Assembly: GCA_031275595.1 (NCBI GenBank)
Contig: JAISOO010000026.1
Coordinates: 1-12,239, forward strand
Length of the DNA stretch: 12,239 nt
Direction of reading: 5' to 3'
From: Spirochaetaceae bacterium
Lineage (GTDB): Bacteria > Spirochaetota > Spirochaetia > Treponematales > Breznakiellaceae
Part shown: positions 6,764 through 12,239 of the stretch, one piece after another
Position numbering within the stretch: position 1 is the first letter of the stretch
How the letters are laid out: every line of letters begins with the position of its first letter
Notes under the pieces: model-generated
What the model was told of the DNA's origin: nothing
The model's database searches: none
What the model saw: only the letters and a program-made list of their open reading frames with translations
Made by a program: the position numbers and the translations under genes

Positions 6764-8776
6764 TTAAATTCCGGAGAAATTCACCCGGACCCCCAGGGTT
6801 ACGGTGAGGCCGGGCATATAGTAATCGTCAAAGGACTCGTAGCTTTGGTTGAGAATATTCCGGAGGACCGTGAAAACCGAGAAATTTTTACTTATCCCCT
6901 GGTTGAGGTTGGCGTTTACCAAAAAATAGGGCGGCAATGTGGTGAGATTTACCGTATCCCCATAGCGCGGGCCTTCGTAATGGCCCGAGAGGCTTAAGGA
7001 CCCCCCATAACCCCGGAAGCCCCTTGCCCAGGGTATGGTTACGGAAAATCCCAGCGTATGCTGGGGCATATAGGGAATCCGTTTGTCCGAGGCGAAGGAA
7101 TAGCCGTAACTCAAAAGATAACTCAGCAGGTACTGGTAGGAAAGGGAAAGGCTGATTTTTTCAAAGGGAGGACGGGCAAGGGGAACGGTAAAACCCAGCT
7201 TTGAATCCAGGCCGAAAAAAACCGCCTCCCCCACATTGGAAGGCTTCCAGGTGCCGCCGGAGGGATACCAATGGATGGAATCGGCGGTCCACTGGGTAAA
7301 GAGAAATCCCTCCAGGCTTATCCGGTCATTGACCTCGTAAGCGGCGCCCAGGTCCGCCCCCCAGCCGTCTTCACTTTTCAGGTCCGGGTTGCCGTACATC
7401 CCGCCCCCGTTCCAATAGAGGTCCTCAAAATCGGGTATTTTGAAGCCGCGGAAATAGTTGTTTTTGAAGATAAGGGAATCCGTGGGGGTCCAGACAAAAC
7501 CGAGCTTGGGAACGGGCACCGCCGGCTCGGTTCCGCTCCCCGGAAAAACGGCCTTGACCGACGGGATGACCAGGACCCGCCGGACCGGCTGAAATTCCGC
7601 GGTCAGGTAGAGGCCGCCGTCGTGCCGGCCATGGCGGCCCATGTCCGTGGAATTCAAAAAAGCATAGCGGTAATCCCCCCCCAGGGTAAGGGTGAGCCAG
7701 TCCAGGGGATACCAGCTCCAGCGGTTGATGACCGTGACGGCCTGCTGATCGTGCCGGGAGGAGGCGGCATACTCCCGGACCGACCAGGCATAGGACAGGG
7801 AAGCCTCGGCGGCAAGTTCGTCCCGAAAGGCCCGGGGCATATCCACCATAAGGTTCTGCCGGGTGGAAAGGTCCCGTTGTTTTTCCCCGATATCGGAAGT
7901 TCCCGAAAGGGGGATGTTTTTGTCCCCGTAGGAGAGGTCCCCGCCGATGAGGAGTTTTGCCTCATCCGGCAGATCCCGGATATAGGAGAGGGAAGCCCCG
8001 GCGTCCCACACCTCATTGCTTTCCCGGCGGAGGGTCCTGCCGTAGTAGTCCTTGAAAAGGAAATGATTCCCCGCACGGTTGGCGAAAAGCCCCCCGGACC
8101 AGGAGGATCTTTCGGCGCCGTAACCCAGGGACAGGGCGAAGTTTTGGGTGTCCGCCAGGTCCCGCCATTGGGGGCCCTGATCGCCCGACCGGGGCTTGTA
8201 GTATTTTCCCGGCAGGGCGGCGGTATTTGCGAGGCTGCCCCCGATCCGCAGGCCGGGGGCCTCTTTTTTAAGGGTGATGATATTGATAACCCCCCCAAGG
8301 CCGCCGGATACGTTGTATTTGGAATCGGAGCCGCCGTAGATAACCTCGATCCGGTCCACGGAGGAGAGGCCGAGCAGGAAAATGTCAAATTCCCCGGTGA
8401 TTGGGGAATTCACGGGAACCCCGTTGACAAGAAAGGCGATCCGTTCCGAATCAAAGCCCCGCATATTGATGCCCGTCTGGTTTCCGTAGGGGCCGTACCG
8501 GGTAACCCCCAGATCGAGGGTTTCCTGCAAAAGGACCGCCAGATCCGGGGCGTGGGTGTTTTCAATTTCTTCCCGGGTGATTACCCTTACCTGCTGGGTG
8601 GTTTCCGGGCTTGCGGTGATGGTGATCCCTTCCCGGTCTTCCATGATGAGGACCTCATCGCCCAAAAAGCCATCACCCCCTCCTGCCGCTTCCTGGGGAA
8701 AGAGGGGGGTGAGGATCCGGCAAAAGAGCATCAGGCCCGAAAGCAATTTCCCGGCCCGGGGGACGGATAAAACCAT
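6764..8776 (-). CDS. TonB-dependent outer-membrane receptor
   Basis: An outer-membrane gated beta-barrel for uptake of a scarce nutrient such as a metal chelate, haem or cobalamin; the ligand cannot be read from sequence. Signal peptide: VPRAGKLLSGLMLFCRILTPLFPQEA. The plug domain follows, with VRVITREEIENTHAPDLAVLLQ, GINMRGFDSERIAFLVNGVPVN and VDRIEVIYGGSDSKYNVSGGLGGVINIIT, which resembles the BtuB/FepA plug pattern. The rest is an aromatic-rich series of beta strands ending LNQSYESFDDYYMPGLTVTLGVRVNFSGI, the usual receptor C-terminus. I take ATG at 8776 (670 residues): the upstream lipoprotein gene stops at 8779, giving TAACGATG and likely translational coupling. A GTG at 8806 would add 10 residues that overlap the neighbour. 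Neither start has a clear ribosome binding site. No tonB, exbB or exbD gene is in the window. Confidence 0.93.
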   Translation of the reverse strand: MVLSVPRAGKLLSGLMLFCRILTPLFPQEAAGGGDGFLGDEVLIMEDREGITITASPETTQQVRVITREEIENTHAPDLAVLLQETLDLGVTRYGPYGNQTGINMRGFDSERIAFLVNGVPVNSPITGEFDIFLLGLSSVDRIEVIYGGSDSKYNVSGGLGGVINIITLKKEAPGLRIGGSLANTAALPGKYYKPRSGDQGPQWRDLADTQNFALSLGYGAERSSWSGGLFANRAGNHFLFKDYYGRTLRRESNEVWDAGASLSYIRDLPDEAKLLIGGDLSYGDKNIPLSGTSDIGEKQRDLSTRQNLMVDMPRAFRDELAAEASLSYAWSVREYAASSRHDQQAVTVINRWSWYPLDWLTLTLGGDYRYAFLNSTDMGRHGRHDGGLYLTAEFQPVRRVLVIPSVKAVFPGSGTEPAVPVPKLGFVWTPTDSLIFKNNYFRGFKIPDFEDLYWNGGGMYGNPDLKSEDGWGADLGAAYEVNDRISLEGFLFTQWTADSIHWYPSGGTWKPSNVGEAVFFGLDSKLGFTVPLARPPFEKISLSLSYQYLLSYLLSYGYSFASDKRIPYMPQHTLGFSVTIPWARGFRGYGGSLSLSGHYEGPRYGDTVNLTTLPPYFLVNANLNQGISKNFSVFTVLRNILNQSYESFDDYYMPGLTVTLGVRVNFSGI

Positions 8777-8778
8777 CG

Positions 8779-9300
8779 TTAGTCTTTTACGTATGGTCCG
8801 CCCCACACGGTTACGTAATAGCCGTCGCCCTTATCCCGGGTGAATTCTCTTTTTGCCTGGTCCGCGGTGGTGATTTTGGGGGTAATGTCATTATAGGGCG
8901 GGGCCGATTCCCAACGCCCGGCGGTAGCCATATTCATCTGGGCCGCCGTTAATCCCCGGTAATAGACCGCGCCGAAGGTACGGCCCGTGGCAGGCCCCCC
9001 GGTATTGTATCTAAAGATAATGACCCCTGAGGAATTATCAAAATCTTCAATAGAGGTGATGGTCCCGCTGAAATCCATGGCGGGAAAACCCGACTCATAG
9101 CGAATGGTCGTGTTGGTTATTATATACCCATCCCCAGCCTGTGGATCTCTCCAGGTTCCGGTAAGGGAGCCGCCTTCGCTGCCGCCGCTCCAATCGCAGC
9201 TTGAAAACAGGGCCGAGCCCATAACCAGGCATAAGACAAAAAAGGGCAAAATTTTTTTTACCCAAAAACCTTTCCGCCCGGAAGAACGGGATGAAAACAT
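8779..9300 (-). CDS. Small putative lipoprotein, operon partner of the TonB receptor
   Basis: A 173-residue exported protein. Basic residues (GRKGFWVKK) precede a hydrophobic segment (ILPFFVLCLVMGSALFSS) and Cys35 within LFSSC, a lipobox acceptable for spirochaetes, which tolerate Phe at -3. The mature part opens with a Ser/Gly-rich linker (DWSGGSEGGS) and then a compact beta-rich domain beginning SLTGTWRDPQAGDGYIIT and ending TVWGGPYVKD. The GTW...GDGY opening looks like a lipocalin-like or repeat-type lipoprotein domain, but I cannot name a family with confidence. ATG at 9300 has AAAGGAG 6 nt upstream. Its stop is 2 nt before the likely TonB-receptor start, so the two are almost certainly one operon with this gene first. 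That suggests a surface or periplasmic accessory for ligand capture, as inference only. Confidence 0.85.
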   Translation of the reverse strand: MFSSRSSGRKGFWVKKILPFFVLCLVMGSALFSSCDWSGGSEGGSLTGTWRDPQAGDGYIITNTTIRYESGFPAMDFSGTITSIEDFDNSSGVIIFRYNTGGPATGRTFGAVYYRGLTAAQMNMATAGRWESAPPYNDITPKITTADQAKREFTRDKGDGYYVTVWGGPYVKD

Positions 9301-9339
9301 ACGCTGCTCCTTTCCAAAGAAAATAAACTGTTTTTTCTG

Positions 9340-9500
9340 CGGGACCCCAGCAGTTTGTTGCGCTTTAGCGCAAAATCGTATAAAAATTCACGAAAGTGAA
9401 TTTTTATACCCTGCAAACTGCATTCGAACCGCAGGTTCGCGGAGCCCCAACAATCGGGAATTTTGCATGAATATGCAAAAATTCCACAAGCGCAACAGGT
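9340..9500. repeat. Multi-hairpin structured region between the chemoreceptor and lipoprotein genes
   Basis: Six pairings are visible. An outer stem GCAGTTTG (9350-9357) with CAAACTGC (9414-9421) encloses two hairpins: TTGCGCT with AGCGCAA (9358-9373), and a perfect 14-bp stem (9378-9391 with 9396-9409) closed by a GAAA tetraloop. Downstream are CGAACC with GGTTCG (9425-9439) and a 12-bp stem GGAATTTTGCAT (9457-9468) with 9473-9485, which has one bulge. A long-range pairing GTTGCGCTT (9357-9365) with AAGCGCAAC (9488-9496) could close the whole region. This differs in sequence from the other repeats but has a similar multi-stem plan. It could be an mRNA structure in the lipoprotein leader, a terminator complex or another repeat class. 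Confidence 0.65.
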
Positions 9501-9516
9501 TCCCAGGCCCGCGGAA

Positions 9517-11277
9517 TTATTCGGATGGGTTCTGCCCCGCGGCTATGGTTTTCGCCGCCTCCAGGGACGCCGCTATTCCCTGACAGGCGGTCTGCACGTC
9601 CGTCACGCTTTCATTTACATCCCGGGACAGATGCTTTAAGTTTTCCACGATGTCGTGAATGGAACCGCTCTCCTGTTTTATCATCTGGGAACCGGTCCTG
9701 ACCTGGTTCGCCGTATCCCGCAGGGTGGCGAGGGCCGTTAATATCCGGCCGCCGTTGGACGCCTGGGCTTCCACCGCCTCCATTACCCGGCTAAACGAAC
9801 GCTCCATATCCATTACTTCCCGGAACATCTGCTCCATGGTATCCACGGTCTCCACCGATACCTGCCGGATCCGGTCGATCCCTTCCCGCATTTCCTTTAT
9901 CTCCTGGCTGATCGTCCCCGATTCCTTGTTTGACGATTCCGCCAGGCTCCGCACCTCTCCGGCCACCACCGCAAAACCCTTCCCCGCCTCCCCCGCGTGG
10001 GCCGCCTCAATGGCCGCGTTCATCGCGAGGATGCTGGTCTGGGCCGCTATGTTCACCAGGGCCGCGTTCGCCTCTTCCAGAAACGCCGATTGTTCCGCTA
10101 TCCGCCCCAAATCTTCGCTGAGGGTTCTCAGCATCTTCTGCCCCGCGGCCGATGCCTGGCTCAGTCTGGTGGTGGTCTCGTGGGCCCGTTCCACCACCTC
10201 CCGTATCGCTTCAATATCCTGTACCATTTTTTCTATAGAATCTGAGGATTCATCGATGTTTTGCCCCTGGGTCTCCACCGCCGCGTCCAGGGAACGGATA
10301 TGGCTGATGATCCCCTCCACCGATTCCGCGGTTTGGTCCACCGATTTTATCTGCCCATCCGCCTTGCTCTGCACCGATTCCATGTTGCGGGTTATCACTT
10401 CCAGGCCGTCCGAGGATCTCCTGATGGAAACATGGAGCTCAGCGCTGATGTTTTTTTGGCTTAAATGTTCGTTGCTGATTTCCGTCAGGGCTTTTTTGAA
10501 CTCATCCCGGATAGTATTGAGGGCCCGCTGCATATTACCGATTTCGTCCTTCCGGTTAACGGGAATTAACACGTCAAAATTCATATCCGCCAGGGAGCTT
10601 CCCACATTGACCATTCCCTTGATCGGCCGGAGCAGGGAAAGGGACACGAAGAAAGCCACCAGGCCGGAAGCCAGGATCGCAAAACCCATGGCTGTCCCAA
10701 GGGCGATATAGGCCCTTTGTTCCAGATTGGTGATAAAGGAGACGTCATAGTCCAGGCAGAGGATAGTAGTAACCCTGCCCCCGGCGAAACAGGGGCTAAA
10801 AAGGGAAACAAAGGAGCCCCAGTTGTCGGTATAGGGATCGCTGAATTGACGCTTCCCGGTGGTATAGGCCGCTTCCACCTCACCGGGAATTTCCTCCGCC
10901 GGGTAGAGCTTAAAAACCTCGTCGATACCGGTGTTTTCATCCAGATCATCGGTATCAAAAAGAAACCGGTACTCCGTACCGTCCTTTATCAGGAGATAGA
11001 TGTAGGCGAGGCCGAAGGAATCGGCGAAAATCTTCATATCCCGGGGTATCTGCCAATAGGCCTCGGGATTCGCCTTTGCTTCGGCCATGATATAGTCCGG
11101 ATCGGAGAGTACCGGGTACTGGTGTTCTATCAGGTCCGCCAGACCGGTCAGGGTCCTGACATAGGAATCCTGGATATACCGGCGATATTCGACATATATG
11201 ACAATCCCAACCCCCAGGGCAATGAGAATGCTCAAAGCGACAAAATTAAGAAAAAAATTCGTCCGCAGGCTTTTCAT
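9517..11277 (-). CDS. Methyl-accepting chemotaxis protein
   Basis: A membrane chemoreceptor that signals through CheA/CheW to the flagellar motors. Domains in order, numbered from the ATG at 11277 (586 residues): membrane helix 1 (about 8-28); an extracytoplasmic sensor of about 160 residues, probably Cache-like ([20 protein letters not shown], a core [20 protein letters not shown]); membrane helix 2 (about 188-213); a HAMP linker (LRPIKGMV...[13 protein letters not shown]); and a long helical signalling domain with the hairpin tip [41 protein letters not shown]. The tip is slightly unorthodox (usual QTNLLALNAAIEAARAGE, VVADEVRKLAERS). No C-terminal NWETF-type CheR/CheB tether. I prefer this start over the GTG 60 nt upstream because GAGGGG precedes it and the membrane helix follows at once. 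The ligand is unknown, and no che genes are nearby. Confidence 0.95.
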   Translation of the reverse strand: MKSLRTNFFLNFVALSILIALGVGIVIYVEYRRYIQDSYVRTLTGLADLIEHQYPVLSDPDYIMAEAKANPEAYWQIPRDMKIFADSFGLAYIYLLIKDGTEYRFLFDTDDLDENTGIDEVFKLYPAEEIPGEVEAAYTTGKRQFSDPYTDNWGSFVSLFSPCFAGGRVTTILCLDYDVSFITNLEQRAYIALGTAMGFAILASGLVAFFVSLSLLRPIKGMVNVGSSLADMNFDVLIPVNRKDEIGNMQRALNTIRDEFKKALTEISNEHLSQKNISAELHVSIRRSSDGLEVITRNMESVQSKADGQIKSVDQTAESVEGIISHIRSLDAAVETQGQNIDESSDSIEKMVQDIEAIREVVERAHETTTRLSQASAAGQKMLRTLSEDLGRIAEQSAFLEEANAALVNIAAQTSILAMNAAIEAAHAGEAGKGFAVVAGEVRSLAESSNKESGTISQEIKEMREGIDRIRQVSVETVDTMEQMFREVMDMERSFSRVMEAVEAQASNGGRILTALATLRDTANQVRTGSQMIKQESGSIHDIVENLKHLSRDVNESVTDVQTACQGIAASLEAAKTIAAGQNPSE

Positions 11278-11350
11278 GCCCCTACCCCTCTGTTGGATTA
11301 ATCTACCCGGAGTGGGGTTATCATCACCACAACCCACCCCTCAGGTTATC

Positions 11351-11379
11351 ATCGTAATTACTCGGCGTAAAAAAAACAA
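11351..11379 (-). promoter_or_regulatory. Candidate promoter of the chemoreceptor gene
   Basis: On the minus strand TTGTTT (11379-11374) and TACGAT (11356-11351) are 17 nt apart, giving a leader of about 65 nt before the ATG at 11277. A string of eight T residues in the spacer may add curvature. Two copies of GGTTATCATC (plus-strand reading, 11316-11325 and 11344-11353) lie at and just downstream of the -10 box, and could be operator half-sites. Confidence 0.45.
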
Positions 11380-11418
11380 GGGATTCGGGGGTACGCGCCA
11401 GGGCGAGGGCATATAAAT

Positions 11419-11540
11419 AGAGTCTGTCCATAATGTAGACACATTATGGACAGACTACCTTGAAAACCGCATTTTCGCAGCCATTAGGCGAGAAAATGCA
11501 AGGTCTGTCCGCAAAGTAACCGACTTTGTGGACAGACACT
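11419..11540. repeat. Composite palindromic repeat, copy 4 (GTCTGTCC-armed)
   Basis: Hairpin 1 is a perfect 16-bp stem, AGTCTGTCCATAATGT (11421-11436) with 11441-11456, loop AGAC. The middle unit is closed by ACCTTG (11457-11462) with CAAGGT (11499-11504) and holds GCATTTTC (11469-11476) with GAAAATGC (11492-11499). Hairpin 2 is GTCTGTCCGCAAAGT (11503-11517) with 11523-11537, one G-U, loop AACCG. The outer ends are inverted copies (AGAGTCTGTCC and AGTGTCTGTCC). Total about 122 bp. It lies between the chemoreceptor promoter and the next repeat, 15 bp away. Confidence 0.8.
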
Positions 11541-11555
11541 AAATAAAGGAAGAAT

Positions 11556-11675
11556 GAGGCTTTCCCAAAACTTCAGTTTTTGGGAAAGCAACCTTAGGTT
11601 TATTGGAAAAAGCGGGCTTTAGACCGCATTTTCGGAAGCCCTTCCCAAAACTCTCCCGAGTTTTGGGAAAGCCTC
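11556..11675. repeat. Composite palindromic repeat, copy 5 (TTTCCCAAAAC-armed)
   Basis: The ends are a perfect 16-bp terminal inverted repeat: GAGGCTTTCCCAAAAC at 11556-11571 and its complement at 11660-11675. Each end is also an arm of a hairpin: hairpin 1 spans 11559-11589 (one bulged T) and hairpin 2 spans 11641-11671 (stem TTCCCAAAACTC, loop TCCC). The middle has GGGCTT (11614-11619) with AAGCCC (11636-11641), and shares the 12-mer ACCGCATTTTCG (11623-11634) with the middle of copy 4, although the arms differ. Length exactly 120 bp. Confidence 0.85.
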
Positions 11676-11695
11676 GAATTTAACCGCAATCTCCC

Positions 11696-11725
11696 TTGAC
11701 AGGTGAATTTTTAACCGGTTATACT
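11696..11725 (+). promoter_or_regulatory. Strong sigma70-type promoter for the ABC transporter
   Basis: A consensus TTGACA (11696-11701) is followed by TTATAC at 17 nt (11719-11724) or TATACT at 18 nt (11720-11725). Transcription should start near 11731, leaving a leader of about 70 nt. The -35 box begins 20 bp after the end of repeat copy 5. The leader has a loose palindrome, GTTATGATAATCTAAC (about 11730-11745), that could bind a regulator. Confidence 0.7.
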
Positions 11726-11802
11726 GAGGTGTTATGATAATCTAACTTACTGTCTTTAAATTCCGATGGTTTAAAAACAGCCTGAGATTTAAGGGGAATT
11801 AT

Positions 11803-12239
11803 ATGGAAAATACCACGGGACACAAAACCGGCATGGCCCGGCTCTGGGAACTGGCGCTGCGGAAAAAATTTTGGGTCATCACCTCCTGCGTATTCTCGGT
11901 GCTCAGCGTGGCGGTGTCCTTTACCCCCTTTGTCGCCGTCTACTACCTTATCCGGGAACTGGTGTCCCACTTTGCCGATTTTGGGGGCCTGGGATTCACC
12001 GAATCCCTTAACCGGGCCTACATGATGCGCCTCGGCTGGCTTGCCGCGGGCGGGGCCGCGGCGGCGGTGCTGCTCAACTTTATCGCCCTCATGTTTTCCC
12101 ATGTGGCGGCCTTTACCACCCTCTACGGCCTCAAGCTGGAATTCACCCGCCACATCGCCGCCCTGCCCCTGGGGTTCCACACGGAGAATTCCACCGGCAA
12201 GCTGCGGAAAATCGTGGACGAGAACATCGAAAAACTGGA
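11803..12239 (+). CDS. Exporter-type ABC transporter, N-terminal membrane domain (runs off right edge)
   Basis: The frame is open from ATG at 11803 to the window end, 145 complete codons. AAGGGG lies 6 nt before the start. The protein begins with a short polar N-terminus (MENTTGHKTGMARLWELALRKK), then a hydrophobic helix (FWVITSCVFSVLSVAVSFTPFVAVYYLI), a loop, a second helix (MRLGWLAAGGAAAAVLLNFIALMFSHVAAFTTLYGL) and the intracellular coupling region LKLEFTRHIAALPLGFHTENSTGKLRKIVDENIEKLE. The last stretch is characteristic of type-1 ABC exporters, in which residues like LP..FH...TGKL precede the third helix. Family members usually have a nucleotide-binding domain in the same chain, often with a paired second half gene; both would lie beyond the edge. 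The substrate is unknown. It is read divergently from the chemoreceptor and has its own strong promoter. Confidence 0.85.
   Translation, partial: MENTTGHKTGMARLWELALRKKFWVITSCVFSVLSVAVSFTPFVAVYYLIRELVSHFADFGGLGFTESLNRAYMMRLGWLAAGGAAAAVLLNFIALMFSHVAAFTTLYGLKLEFTRHIAALPLGFHTENSTGKLRKIVDENIEKL

Noticed and set aside
11341..11370. Sigma28 (flagellar) promoter for the chemoreceptor, from GCCGAGTAA
   Set aside because: It lacks a TAAA -35 element at the required distance; a sigma70-type pair fits better.
11419..11675. CRISPR array
   Set aside because: The repeats are inverted rather than direct, the two copies have different arms, and there are no regular spacers.
11726..11750. Fur- or DtxR-type operator in the ABC-transporter leader (GTTATGATAATCTAAC)
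   Set aside because: The palindrome matches at only about 5 of 8 half-site positions and does not fit a known consensus well enough to name a regulator.

Overview
The window reads as a high-GC spirochaete chromosome segment, most likely from a Treponema relative such as the termite-gut treponemes. Supporting signs are a murJ-type flippase and OmpA, TonB-receptor and lipoprotein genes of a diderm, a lipoprotein with a loose spirochaete-style lipobox (LFSSC), a chemoreceptor, and an enolase with a GSMSRTDR segment. The lineage is my inference from protein character. No rRNA, tRNA, CRISPR array or transposase gene is visible.

Layout. Positions 1-29 hold the first codons of a minus-strand gene with a strong ribosome binding site. 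Next is a minus-strand OmpA-domain envelope protein (221-1642), then two plus-strand genes: a small coiled-coil protein that looks leaderless (1845-2312) and murJ (2542-4125). A 5'-truncated Cys/Met-metabolism PLP enzyme (about 4272-5080, plus) converges on enolase (5278-6576, minus). Upstream of enolase on the minus strand is a two-gene envelope unit, lipoprotein (8779-9300) then TonB-dependent receptor (6764-8776), separated by 2 nt. A methyl-accepting chemotaxis protein follows (9517-11277, minus), and the window ends in the membrane domain of an exporter-type ABC transporter (11803 onward, plus).

The most unusual content is a set of composite palindromic repeats. At least five copies (1490-1608, 2381-2521, about 4172-4276, 11419-11540, 11556-11675) share one plan: an outer hairpin, a middle stem, a second outer hairpin, and ends that are inverted copies of each other, usually about 120 bp in all. 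Arm sequences differ between copies, but base pairing is kept, and some copies share a core while carrying different arms. One copy sits in frame inside the signal-peptide region of the OmpA-domain gene and supplies 40 residues. One abuts the broken 5' end of the PLP-enzyme gene. One lies 20 bp upstream of murJ. Two stand in tandem just upstream of a strong promoter for the ABC transporter. A sixth, differently built structured region (about 9340-9500) lies between the chemoreceptor and the lipoprotein gene.

The genes do not form one pathway. They are housekeeping (enolase, murJ) and envelope or sensing functions, separated and in places remodelled by the repeat elements.
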